NCBI GenBank assembly: GCA_038235275.1
Contig: JBBSUC010000003.1
Coordinates: forward strand, 62,001 to 126,000
Origin: Persicitalea sp038235275
GTDB lineage: Bacteria > Bacteroidota > Bacteroidia > Cytophagales > Spirosomataceae
Length of the DNA: 64,000 nt
Direction of reading: 5' to 3'
The notes under the pieces are model-generated. The model was not told where the DNA came from and made no database searches. It worked only from the letters and a program-made list of their open reading frames with translations. Positions 53,084 to 60,920 of the stretch are shown here, piece by piece. Positions within the stretch are counted from its first letter, which is position 1, and the number at the start of each line of letters is the position of its first letter. A program made the translations under genes and the position numbers.

Positions 53084-53464
53084 ATGCAAGATGAAAAAAC
53101 CCGTTACTCGGAGGATGAACTTCGGGAGTTCGAGGCGCTGATCCGGGGGAAGCTGGAAGGCACAATGAACGAATTGAATTACATTAAAGGCACCCTCAGC
53201 AAAAAAAATGACAGCGGCACCGACATGACAGGCGGCACCGCCAAATTGCTCGAAGACGGGGCCGACGCCAGCGAACGCGAGAATTTGAGCCAGATGGCCG
53301 CCCGCCTGCAGAAGTACGCTACCCAACTCGAAAACGCTTTGGTGCGTATTAAAAACGGCACCTATGGTGTGTGCGTCGACAGCGGCAAGCTCATTCCCAA
53401 AGAACGCCTTCGCGTGGTCCCACATACCCAGCAGACGATCGAGGCTAAGTTGAAGCGACTGTGA
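53084..53464 (+). CDS. TraR/DksA family protein with degenerate zinc site
   Basis: 126 residues. N-terminal coiled-coil (EDELREFEALIRGKLEGTMNELNYIKGTL; ASERENLSQMAARLQKYATQLENALVRIKNGTYGVC) and the C-terminal zinc-finger region YGVCVDSGKLIPKERLRVVPHT. Classical DksA has four cysteines; only one remains here, as in many Bacteroidota relatives, so zinc binding is doubtful. It would bind the RNA polymerase secondary channel and tune transcription. Confidence 0.88.
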   Translation: MQDEKTRYSEDELREFEALIRGKLEGTMNELNYIKGTLSKKNDSGTDMTGGTAKLLEDGADASERENLSQMAARLQKYATQLENALVRIKNGTYGVCVDSGKLIPKERLRVVPHTQQTIEAKLKRL

Positions 53465-53465
53465 A

Positions 53466-54749
53466 TTAGAGGGGGCGATCGGGCGGGACATAGACTTCAT
53501 TTTCCATGGCCCATACGAGTACTTCCGAATATCTGGGGTCGTGGTTCTGGGGAGGAACCAAAGGGTGCTGATGATCCCGCTCCCAGCGATGGAAGGCAGT
53601 AAGAATCTCTTGGTTAAAAGCTTTTATTTCCCGCACATTGTTCACGAAACTTAACCCCCAAACAAGCATCGTTAGGGAAGTGATGGCTTTAAAGGGCATT
53701 TTCTTGCCCCGGCGCTTTTGCAAATCCGCATAAATCAATAAGAGAAAAACGGGGATGCAGGTTGAAAAATACATGTAGCGGGGGGCAATGCCCCCGGCGG
53801 CTTTCGTTTCAAACCGGCCAAAGGCGATGAGGATAGCAGTAAATATCGCCAGCGTCAGCAGACCGTAAAGAAGGGGATTTTTATAGATATAACCCTTGAC
53901 AAACAGTCTGATCCCGACAAAAAGGACCCCGAGCCCAGCCACTGAGCAAAGCATAATATTGGCATAGGACCAAAATTTGGTTGAGGGGTTGACACACAGA
54001 AAACTACCCAGAAAAGTAAACAAGAGCTTACCCATCCACAGTGGATTGAATGCTGGCTTCGGGGTAGAAGGCTCCGGGAAATTCAATAAAAAGAGTACGA
54101 CTACGACCAGGCTGAATCCGGCCCAGATGAAAAGACGTTTGCGCTGCTTTTGTCCCCAAAGCAACAAGAAACCCGCAGGCAATACCACAGTTCCGTTCCC
54201 GAAACACAACACCGCCAAGGTAGCCGCCACCATTCCCCCGACAAACCACGCATTGGCATTATTGAGGGATGAATGCAGGCAATAAAGACTCAGGATAGCA
54301 AAAAAGAAAATGGTGTAATGCTGTATTCCGCCCCAATAATATAAGGTTACCTGCCAAAATGAAAGGTTGAAGGAAAACAGACTGATTGGGGTGAGCAGCG
54401 CCAATAGCGGCAGCTTTTGCTGCCGGACAATTTGCAAAATCAGGGCAAACCCGCCCAGCAGGAAAATATTCTGGTACCAGATTAGTGCGGCAAAGTTGAT
54501 GTGTCCAGTAAACAGGTAAGACAAAGCCGCCGAAAGCCGGGAAAACAAGATAAAGTGTTCGTTGTGGGGAATGAACAAAGAGGCTATTTTGTCAGCGATG
54601 TCGACATTGCCGCAGTAGTGCGCCTGAATGTAACATAAGGTAGCACCGTAATCGTCACGGGAAGGGATATTGACGACAAAGTGGTTGACAGCTAGTACAA
54701 AGGCGATCAATGCGAATGCACTAATCAACACAGAAAGTTTTCTATTCAT
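53466..54749 (-). CDS. Polytopic membrane protein, GT-C-like
   Basis: 427 residues from the ATG at 54749 (MNRKLSVLISAFALIAFVLAVNHF). About ten hydrophobic segments. The first extracytoplasmic loop carries IPSRDDYGATLC; an acidic DD/DE pair there is typical of GT-C glycosyltransferases that use polyprenyl-linked sugars. A C-terminal soluble tail follows (HHP-type, ending VYVPPDRPL). I do not recognise the specific family. Convergent with the dksA-like gene, 1 nt between stops. Confidence 0.6.
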   Translation of the reverse strand: MNRKLSVLISAFALIAFVLAVNHFVVNIPSRDDYGATLCYIQAHYCGNVDIADKIASLFIPHNEHFILFSRLSAALSYLFTGHINFAALIWYQNIFLLGGFALILQIVRQQKLPLLALLTPISLFSFNLSFWQVTLYYWGGIQHYTIFFFAILSLYCLHSSLNNANAWFVGGMVAATLAVLCFGNGTVVLPAGFLLLWGQKQRKRLFIWAGFSLVVVVLFLLNFPEPSTPKPAFNPLWMGKLLFTFLGSFLCVNPSTKFWSYANIMLCSVAGLGVLFVGIRLFVKGYIYKNPLLYGLLTLAIFTAILIAFGRFETKAAGGIAPRYMYFSTCIPVFLLLIYADLQKRRGKKMPFKAITSLTMLVWGLSFVNNVREIKAFNQEILTAFHRWERDHQHPLVPPQNHDPRYSEVLVWAMENEVYVPPDRPL

Positions 54750-54866
54750 ATCAGAGGGAAGTTTTTCTGGTTGGCCTACCATTTCTGTATCAAAAATACC
54801 GCTTCCAGGTAAGTTGCCGAAACCGTAAAATAAATTTCTCTCTGGAATAGTAGTATCTTTTTTTGT

Positions 54867-54905
54867 TGAAAAAAAAGAAGGTGACCCATTGCTGGGCCAC
54901 CCTCT
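54867..54905 (-). terminator. Terminator of katG
   Basis: On the minus strand AGGGTGGCCCA, loop GCAAT, GGGTCACCTT is followed by a T-run of about eight, 35 nt after the katG stop. Confidence 0.85.
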
Positions 54906-54939
54906 TTGCTACTCACAATTACGCCGCAAGGCGCGGAAA

Positions 54940-57204
54940 TCAAGCCAAATCGAAGCGGTCGAGATTCATCACCTTGGTCCAGGCCGCTACGAAGTCCTTG
55001 ACGAACTTCTCCTGTCCGTCGGCACAGGCGTACACTTCTGCCAGAGCGCGAAGCTCGGAGTTAGAACCGAAGATCAAATCGACGCGGCTCCCCGTCCACT
55101 TGGGTTCTCCCGTGGCGCGGTCGCTGCCCACGAACACATTCTGCGCGTCGGAAGTGGCCCGCCAGGTGGTTCCCATGTCGATTAGGTTGACAAAGAAATC
55201 GTTGGTCAACGCCTCGGAACGGTCGGTAAAGACGCCATGCTTCGTGTTATTGAAGTTGGTGCCCAGCGTCCGCATCCCACCCACGAGTGCCGTCATCTCG
55301 GGCGCGGTCAGCGTCAGCAATTGCGCTTTGTCCACCAGCATATCTTCGGCGGCGGCTTTGTGGTGGCTCTTGAGGTAGTTGCGGAAGCCGTCGGCGGCGG
55401 GTTCGAGCGCGCGGAACGATTCCACGTCAGTTTGCTCGGCCGAGGCGTCGGTGCGTCCCGGTGTGAAAGGGACCGTCACCTCATGGCCCGCGTTCTTGGC
55501 GGCTTTCTCAATGCCGACCGCTCCGCCCAGCACGATCAAATCAGCCAGTGAAACTTTTTTAGCATCCGACTGCGCATCGTTGAATTCTTTCTGAATTCCT
55601 TCAAATTTTTCAAGAACGTTCGCCAGTTGAGCCGGGTTGTTTACTTCCCAGTCTTTCTGCGGGGCCAGGCGAATACGCGCCCCATTGGCACCACCACGCC
55701 GGTCGGAACCACGGAAGGTCGAAGCTGACGCCCAGGCGGTCGAGACCAGTTGCGATACGGACAGACCGGAATCAAGGATCTTCCCTTTCAAAGTCGCAAT
55801 GTCCTGCTCGTTGATTTTCTCGTAGTCAGCGGCGGGAATCGGATCTTGCCAGATCAAGTCTTCCTCGGGTACTTCCGGGCCGAGGTAACAAGCCTTGGGT
55901 CCCATATCACGGTGCAGGAGTTTGAACCAGGCGCGGGAAAAAGCGTCGGCAAACTCCGCCGGATTCTCGTGAAAGCGGCGCGAAATTTTTTCGTAGGCGG
56001 GGTCCACGCGCAGGGCGATGTCAGTCGTCAGCATAAAAGGCGCGTGGCGCTTGGCCGGATCATGTGCGTCGGGTACGGTATCGGCCCCGGCATCGTCTTT
56101 TGGCTTCCACTGGTAGGCACCGGCGGGGCTTTTCGACAACTCCCATTCGTAACCAAACAAATGGTCGAAGTAATCATTGGTCCACTCCGTGGGCTTTGTG
56201 GTCCAGGCTCCTTCGAGGCCGCTGGTGATGGTGTCGCCCCCGTAGCCGCTGCCGTAGGTATTTTTCCAACCCATGCTCATTTCTTCGATGGACGACCCGG
56301 CGGGTTCCGAACCCACGTATTTACTGGGGTCGGCGGCACCGTGGGTTTTGCCGAAAGTGTGCCCGCCCGCGATCAGTGCGACCGTCTCCTCGTCGTTCAT
56401 GGCCATGCGGCCAAACGTCTCGCGGATGTCGTAGGCGGCACCCAGCGGATCGGGCTGTCCTTTCGGACCTTCCGGATTTACGTAGATAAGTCCCATGTGG
56501 GAGGCCGCCAGCGGGTTTTCGAGCGTACGCTGACCGTTACTGCCGGCGTAGCGTTCGTCGTCGCCCATCCACTGGTCTTCCGCGCCCCAGTACACATCTT
56601 CTTCGGGTTCCCACACGTCGGCCCGACCGCCGCCAAAGCCGGATGTTTTCAAGCCCATCGACTCGAGGGCGCAGTTGCCGGTGAGTACCAACAGATCGGC
56701 CCAGGAAAGTTTTCGGCCATATTTCTGTTTCACGGGCCACAGCAGCAGGCGTGCCTTGTCGAGGTTGGCGTTGTCGGGCCAACTGTTGAGCGGCGCAAAG
56801 CGCTGGGAGCCGGACAGCCCGCCACCCCGACCGTCGGAGATGCGGTAGGTGCCCGCGCTATGCCAGGCCATGCGGATGAAGAAGGGGCCGTAGTGGCCGT
56901 AATCAGCGGGCCACCAGTCCTGCGACGTGGTCATCAGGTCGTAGATGTCCTGTTTGACGGCCTCCAGGTCGAGGCTTTTGAATTCTTCGGCGTAGTCGAA
57001 ATCTTTGTCCATCGGATTCGACAGCGCTGAGTTCTGACGCAGAATGTTCAATTTCAATTGATTGGGCCACCAATCGCGGTTTCTGGTACCGCCACCGGCG
57101 GTTTTGTTCATCGCTCCGCTTGTAAACGGACACTTGGGGGTATCGTCGTTCACCTCCCAGGCTACGTGCGTGTCGGGATTGTTCGAGCCGTTATTATCTG
57201 CCAT
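54940..57204 (-). CDS. katG: Catalase-peroxidase (HPI)
   Basis: 754 residues, full length, two peroxidase-like halves. Distal site Arg111, Trp114 and His115 (RMAWHSAGTYR); Tyr241 (LIYVNPEGP) and Met267 (GRMAMNDEE) complete the Trp-Tyr-Met adduct needed for catalase activity; proximal heme His282 in GGHTFGKTHGA. It detoxifies hydrogen peroxide in the cytosol. A -7-like TACCTTTG lies at 57250-57257. Single-gene unit with its own terminator. Confidence 0.97.
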   Translation of the reverse strand: MADNNGSNNPDTHVAWEVNDDTPKCPFTSGAMNKTAGGGTRNRDWWPNQLKLNILRQNSALSNPMDKDFDYAEEFKSLDLEAVKQDIYDLMTTSQDWWPADYGHYGPFFIRMAWHSAGTYRISDGRGGGLSGSQRFAPLNSWPDNANLDKARLLLWPVKQKYGRKLSWADLLVLTGNCALESMGLKTSGFGGGRADVWEPEEDVYWGAEDQWMGDDERYAGSNGQRTLENPLAASHMGLIYVNPEGPKGQPDPLGAAYDIRETFGRMAMNDEETVALIAGGHTFGKTHGAADPSKYVGSEPAGSSIEEMSMGWKNTYGSGYGGDTITSGLEGAWTTKPTEWTNDYFDHLFGYEWELSKSPAGAYQWKPKDDAGADTVPDAHDPAKRHAPFMLTTDIALRVDPAYEKISRRFHENPAEFADAFSRAWFKLLHRDMGPKACYLGPEVPEEDLIWQDPIPAADYEKINEQDIATLKGKILDSGLSVSQLVSTAWASASTFRGSDRRGGANGARIRLAPQKDWEVNNPAQLANVLEKFEGIQKEFNDAQSDAKKVSLADLIVLGGAVGIEKAAKNAGHEVTVPFTPGRTDASAEQTDVESFRALEPAADGFRNYLKSHHKAAAEDMLVDKAQLLTLTAPEMTALVGGMRTLGTNFNNTKHGVFTDRSEALTNDFFVNLIDMGTTWRATSDAQNVFVGSDRATGEPKWTGSRVDLIFGSNSELRALAEVYACADGQEKFVKDFVAAWTKVMNLDRFDLA

Positions 57205-57249
57205 TTTATTTGTTTAAAAAGTTATCTGGATTAAAAAATCGTTCTCCTA

Positions 57250-57257
57250 CAAAGGTA
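57250..57257 (-). promoter_or_regulatory. Probable -7 element of katG
   Basis: TACCTTTG on the minus strand, 45 nt upstream of the ATG, with a T-rich stretch about 19 nt further upstream in the -33 position. Confidence 0.45.
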
Positions 57258-57289
57258 AAGAGGTAAGCGCAAAAAGAAAAAGTCATTTC

Positions 57290-58456
57290 TCACAGCCACT
57301 TCCCCAACGCCCGCAGGCTCGCCACGCTATGCGCCGACGCGAATACATCTACGTGCGGCAGCGCGGCCTGCATAGCGGCAGTGCGGGGTTCGTAGCCCGC
57401 GCGTCCGGCCAGAGGATTCAGCCAAATCACTTTACGGGATTTTTGGCGGATGCGCCGCAGGGCGTCGGCCAGCAGTTCCGGTTGGTCGGTGTCCCAGCCA
57501 TCGCTCAGGACGACGACGATCGTTTCACAATTGAGCAGTCGCCCGTAGTCAGTCATGAAGGTATGCAGACTGCCGCCGATGCGCGTCCCGCCCGACCAGC
57601 CCGTTTCGCAGGTGGCCAATTTTTGCAGGGCCTGCGTAAAATTCTGCTCTTTCAGTTCCGCAGTGACGCGGTGCAGGTCGGTGCTGAAAACGAAGGTTTC
57701 CAGGCGGCGGAATACGCGCTGGAAAGCGTACAGAAACTGAATTAGAAACGCGCTGTACAAGTCCATCGACTTACTCACGTCGGCCAGCACCACGAGACGC
57801 ATCCGATTGCGGCGGGGGCGTTTGTAGGCAATCTCCACTAGTTCGCCGCCCCGGCGCAGATTACGCCGCAGCGTGTTGCGCAGGTCGAACTTCCGCGCGT
57901 GGCGTGTTTTTTCGTGGCGACGACTCACTTTGCGCGCCAGCGACTGAGACACTTCGCGTAACAGTCGTTCGAGGTCGGCCAATTGGTCGACGGGAATGAG
58001 GGAAAAATCCTGTTGGCTGAGCACCTCGTTAGCGGAGTAGGTGGCCGTTTCGGTTTCGTCGGTGTTTTTATTTCCGTTTAACCACGCTTTCAGGGCGTCG
58101 AAGGAAGGCTGATTGTTTTTCTGGTACTGGGATTTTTTACTTTCATCCTCCTTGATTTTACTGTCCAGCGCGCTTTCCAATTCCCGCCAATATTTTTCAA
58201 ACAGTTCTGTAAACTGCCCGACTTCCTGTACCGAACGCGTCAGGCTTACCTGTAAAGCCAGCGCGAACGTCGCGCGGTCGTTGGGTGTGACCAACGCCGC
58301 CGCCCGCAGCGCCGTGGCTTCTTCCTCGGGCCCGATGCGGAAGCCGTAGGCGCGGAGGTAGCGGCAGAAGGCTACAAGGTTGGCGGGAAGGTCGGTGTGG
58401 CGGGGGATCAATTTTTTGGTAGGAGGAAAGGAGGAGGGGCCGGGCTGGCGTACCAA
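57290..58456 (-). CDS. CoxE-like VWA domain protein
   Basis: 388 residues if the TTG at 58456 is used; no ATG is available upstream of the conserved PANLVAFCRYLRAYGFRIGPEE. The C-terminal von Willebrand A domain has a MIDAS DVSKS (226-230) and later SDGWDTDQPE. The middle is charged (EKTRHARKFDLRNTLRRNLRRGGELVEIAYKRPRRNRMR). With a MoxR ATPase, CoxE-type proteins mature the copper/molybdenum centre or otherwise activate the partner hydroxylase. It is the last gene of the operon. Confidence 0.88.
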   Translation of the reverse strand: MVRQPGPSSFPPTKKLIPRHTDLPANLVAFCRYLRAYGFRIGPEEEATALRAAALVTPNDRATFALALQVSLTRSVQEVGQFTELFEKYWRELESALDSKIKEDESKKSQYQKNNQPSFDALKAWLNGNKNTDETETATYSANEVLSQQDFSLIPVDQLADLERLLREVSQSLARKVSRRHEKTRHARKFDLRNTLRRNLRRGGELVEIAYKRPRRNRMRLVVLADVSKSMDLYSAFLIQFLYAFQRVFRRLETFVFSTDLHRVTAELKEQNFTQALQKLATCETGWSGGTRIGGSLHTFMTDYGRLLNCETIVVVLSDGWDTDQPELLADALRRIRQKSRKVIWLNPLAGRAGYEPRTAAMQAALPHVDVFASAHSVASLRALGKWL

Positions 58457-58483
58457 GAAAAGAGGAAAAGTGGCGGATGCGTT

Positions 58484-59056
58484 CTACAGCACAACTTTTA
58501 TAGCGCCATATATTACGGTAGTATCGCTGCTGATCTCGGGTGAAGACTTGGGTAGAAATTGAATTTTCCTGATCGAATTTTTATTCAATTTATCGGCCAC
58601 ATCGCTTTGGCTGAGTGGGACAATCTGCTCGTTGATAAGCAGAGGAAACTGCATATCCAGCAAATTTAGAGGAATGTCTTTTCTGATTTTCAGGTAAACA
58701 TATCTATAAAATTCAGAGGGTTCCGTATACAGGAACTCGTAAGAACTTCTTCGGTGAATAACGCCGATTTTAGAAAGTTCTTCAAAGTCTTTCAGACGAA
58801 AAGTCCTAACGATTTTTTTATTTGTAAAAAAATCTTCGCTATGGTCGATCAGAACTCCGTCAAGCACGCTATAATCTGCTTTAAAAGTATCGACAAATGC
58901 AGAACTTCTTGGCCGCCTTTCAAGAATCTTTTTAATACCGATAAGCGTATCCTCATGGCTTTTTATATTCTTACTCGCTGGTTGACATTGTGCTAGTGAA
59001 CTGGCTATTAAATAAATAGCTATAATAATAAGACAACTTTTGAATATTCGCATCAT
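58484..59056 (-). CDS. Exported protein of unknown function inside the cox-type operon
   Basis: 190 residues from an ATG at 59056 (a TTG at 59092 would overlap the MoxR gene). Signal peptide MMRIFKSCLIIIAIYLIASSLAQC; a lipobox is possible but Gln at -1 is atypical. No known catalytic motif. The last 60 residues (PLLINEQIVPLSQSDVADKLNKNSIRKIQF to VIYGAIKVVL) resemble the end of a TonB plug-like unit, where a strand such as YG-x-x-GVI closes the domain. Base composition looks more AT-rich than the neighbours. Not a usual member of cox operons. Confidence 0.65.
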   Translation of the reverse strand: MMRIFKSCLIIIAIYLIASSLAQCQPASKNIKSHEDTLIGIKKILERRPRSSAFVDTFKADYSVLDGVLIDHSEDFFTNKKIVRTFRLKDFEELSKIGVIHRRSSYEFLYTEPSEFYRYVYLKIRKDIPLNLLDMQFPLLINEQIVPLSQSDVADKLNKNSIRKIQFLPKSSPEISSDTTVIYGAIKVVL

Positions 59057-59088
59057 ATACTGTGTTGAGCAGAACCCAGTCAAAAACC

Positions 59089-59988
59089 TCAAACGCCTTC
59101 CAACTTCGACACCACCCCCATTTTCTCGTACAACTCACTCAACGACAACTGCGCCGTGCGGGTGTCCTTCCAGTCTTTGAGGATGACGCCCAGGGTTTGC
59201 TCGATGATTTCTTTGGGAAGGTGGTCGAAGTGCAGTGCGACGAGGGCGGTGGCCCAGTCGATGGTTTCGGCGATACCGGGCGTTTTTTCCAGGCGCAGTT
59301 GCCGCAACTCCTGCATGAAGCGGCAGATTTGCCCCGCCAGTTTTTCAGCAATGCCAGGTACTTTATCCCGAACGATGGCCAGCTCTTTTTCGTAGTCGGG
59401 ATAGTCGATCCAAAGGTACAGGCAGCGGCGGCGTAGTGCCTCCGATAATTCGCGGACGCGGTTGCCCGTCACGATCACCTGCGGAATGTGCGTGGCTTTG
59501 ATCGTACCGATTTCGGGAATGGTAATCTGCCAGTCGGACAGCACTTCCAGCAAAAAACTCTCGAATTCTTCATCGGCGCGATCTACTTCGTCGATCAGCA
59601 GCACGGGAGATTTGTGGTGCGTGATCGCTTGCAGCAATGGCCGCTTCATGAGGAATTTTTCGCCGAAAATTTCTTCTTCCAAATCCTCAGCCTGCCCCTT
59701 TAAGCTGCCTTGCGTTTCTACCATTTTGAGGTGCAGCAACTGTCGCTGGTAGTTCCACTCGTACAACGCATGAGAGGCATCCAGTCCTTCATAGCACTGC
59801 AAGCGAATGAGGTCGGTATCCAGCGCCCGCGCCATCACTTTGGCGATTTCCGTCTTCCCTACCCCCGCCGGACCTTCGATCAACAGCGGCTTTTGCAACT
59901 GCATCGACAGGTACACCGCCATCGTCACCGTCGGTTCGGTAATGTAGCCCTGGGATTGGAGGAGATTGGCGATGTGGGAGACGTTCAT
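59089..59988 (-). CDS. MoxR family AAA ATPase (CoxD-type)
   Basis: 299 residues. Walker A GPAGVGKT (39-46), Walker B LLIDEVDRAD, sensor VIVTGNRVRELSEALRRRCLYLWIDYPDYEKE. The pairing with the VWA protein two genes downstream is the MoxR-CoxE chaperone system used to insert or activate cofactors of molybdenum hydroxylases. It starts 80 nt after the FAD subunit gene; that gap holds repeat elements. Confidence 0.92.
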   Translation of the reverse strand: MNVSHIANLLQSQGYITEPTVTMAVYLSMQLQKPLLIEGPAGVGKTEIAKVMARALDTDLIRLQCYEGLDASHALYEWNYQRQLLHLKMVETQGSLKGQAEDLEEEIFGEKFLMKRPLLQAITHHKSPVLLIDEVDRADEEFESFLLEVLSDWQITIPEIGTIKATHIPQVIVTGNRVRELSEALRRRCLYLWIDYPDYEKELAIVRDKVPGIAEKLAGQICRFMQELRQLRLEKTPGIAETIDWATALVALHFDHLPKEIIEQTLGVILKDWKDTRTAQLSLSELYEKMGVVSKLEGV

Positions 59989-60000
59989 CTTTTTAATTTT

Positions 60001-60085
60001 GAATTAGTGACGGGGCCGCCCGCGCGGTGAGAGAATGAGAGAATTTTTTTATTCACTCAATCACTAATTCACTCAATCACTAATT
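60001..60085. repeat. ATTAGTGA/TCACTAAT word repeats between FAD subunit and MoxR genes
   Basis: A perfect 10-nt inverted pair GAATTAGTGA (60001-60010) and TCACTAATTC (60061-60070), plus an exact 16-bp tandem duplication of CACTCAATCACTAATT (60054-60069, 60070-60085). The stop codon and last residues of the FAD subunit lie within the tandem repeat. Confidence 0.85.
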
Positions 60086-60899
60086 GAAAGAGCGCTCGCT
60101 TGCAATACACCTTCGCCAAATGCAGCCGGTACACCTCCGAGGCGTAGTGGTCGGCGTTGATGTTTTGGCCCTCGGCGGCATGGGAGGCGGCGGCTTCCAG
60201 GACGGCTTCCGACCAGTCGCCGACGGCTTCTTCCACCCCTTTGTCGCGGAAGGGTGCGTCGGCTACACCCGTGAAAGCGACGCGCGCCGAACCGTCGGGC
60301 AGTCGCGCGGCGGCGCAGCCTACCAACGCAAAGCGGGAAGCCGGCTGGGTGAATTTCTGGTAGGTCATCGTGGTGCCCTTTTCCGGGACGGGAAAGCGGA
60401 TTTCAATCAGGATATCCCCGTCTTTCAGGGCTGTAGAATAAAAGCCCGTAAAAAATTCCGTAGCCGGAACGGTGCGCGTGCCTTTCTTACTTTGAATCAC
60501 GATTTCGCCACCAGCGGCCAGCACCATCGCCGACCAGTCCGCCGAGGGGTCGGCGTGGGCCAGGCTTCCGCCCATTGTGCCTTTGTAGCGGATCATGGGG
60601 TCGCCCACGGCGCTCGCGCCTTTGGCCAGCATCGGCAGGTGCTTTTGGACAATTTCCGAGTCCATGATTTCGCGGTGCGTGGCGGCACCGCCAATCACGA
60701 TTTCATCGCCGTCTTTTTTTATTTTTTTCAAAGACGCAATGCGGGCGATATCCACCAGCTTGTCGGGGGCACTCAGCCTCAGTTTCAAGGCAGGAATCAG
60801 GCTGTGGCCCCCCGCCAGAATTTTGGTATCGCCACCCAGATGTTCCAGCGCTTCCTCCACGGTTTCAGGCCGGACGTAATCAAAAGGATATGAGATCAT
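60069..60899 (-). CDS. Molybdenum hydroxylase FAD-binding (medium) subunit, CoxM-like
   Basis: 276 residues of the PCMH-type FAD fold: YVRPETVEEALEHLGGDTKILAGGHSLIPALKLRL (FAD pyrophosphate loop), IGGAATHREI and DPMIRYKGTMGGSLAHADPSADW. It carries electrons from the molybdenum site and iron-sulfur clusters to an acceptor. The last five residues and the TGA come from an intergenic repeat unit. The large subunit lies 21 nt upstream in the operon. Confidence 0.94.
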   Translation of the reverse strand: MISYPFDYVRPETVEEALEHLGGDTKILAGGHSLIPALKLRLSAPDKLVDIARIASLKKIKKDGDEIVIGGAATHREIMDSEIVQKHLPMLAKGASAVGDPMIRYKGTMGGSLAHADPSADWSAMVLAAGGEIVIQSKKGTRTVPATEFFTGFYSTALKDGDILIEIRFPVPEKGTTMTYQKFTQPASRFALVGCAAARLPDGSARVAFTGVADAPFRDKGVEEAVGDWSEAVLEAAASHAAEGQNINADHYASEVYRLHLAKVYCKRALFQLVIE

Positions 60900-60920
60900 T
60901 GTTTCTTGAATCTTAGGTTA

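Noticed and set aside
55750..57030. Long open frame opposite katG (426 codons)
   Set aside because: Antisense shadow of katG; Gly/Val/His-rich and without family motifs.
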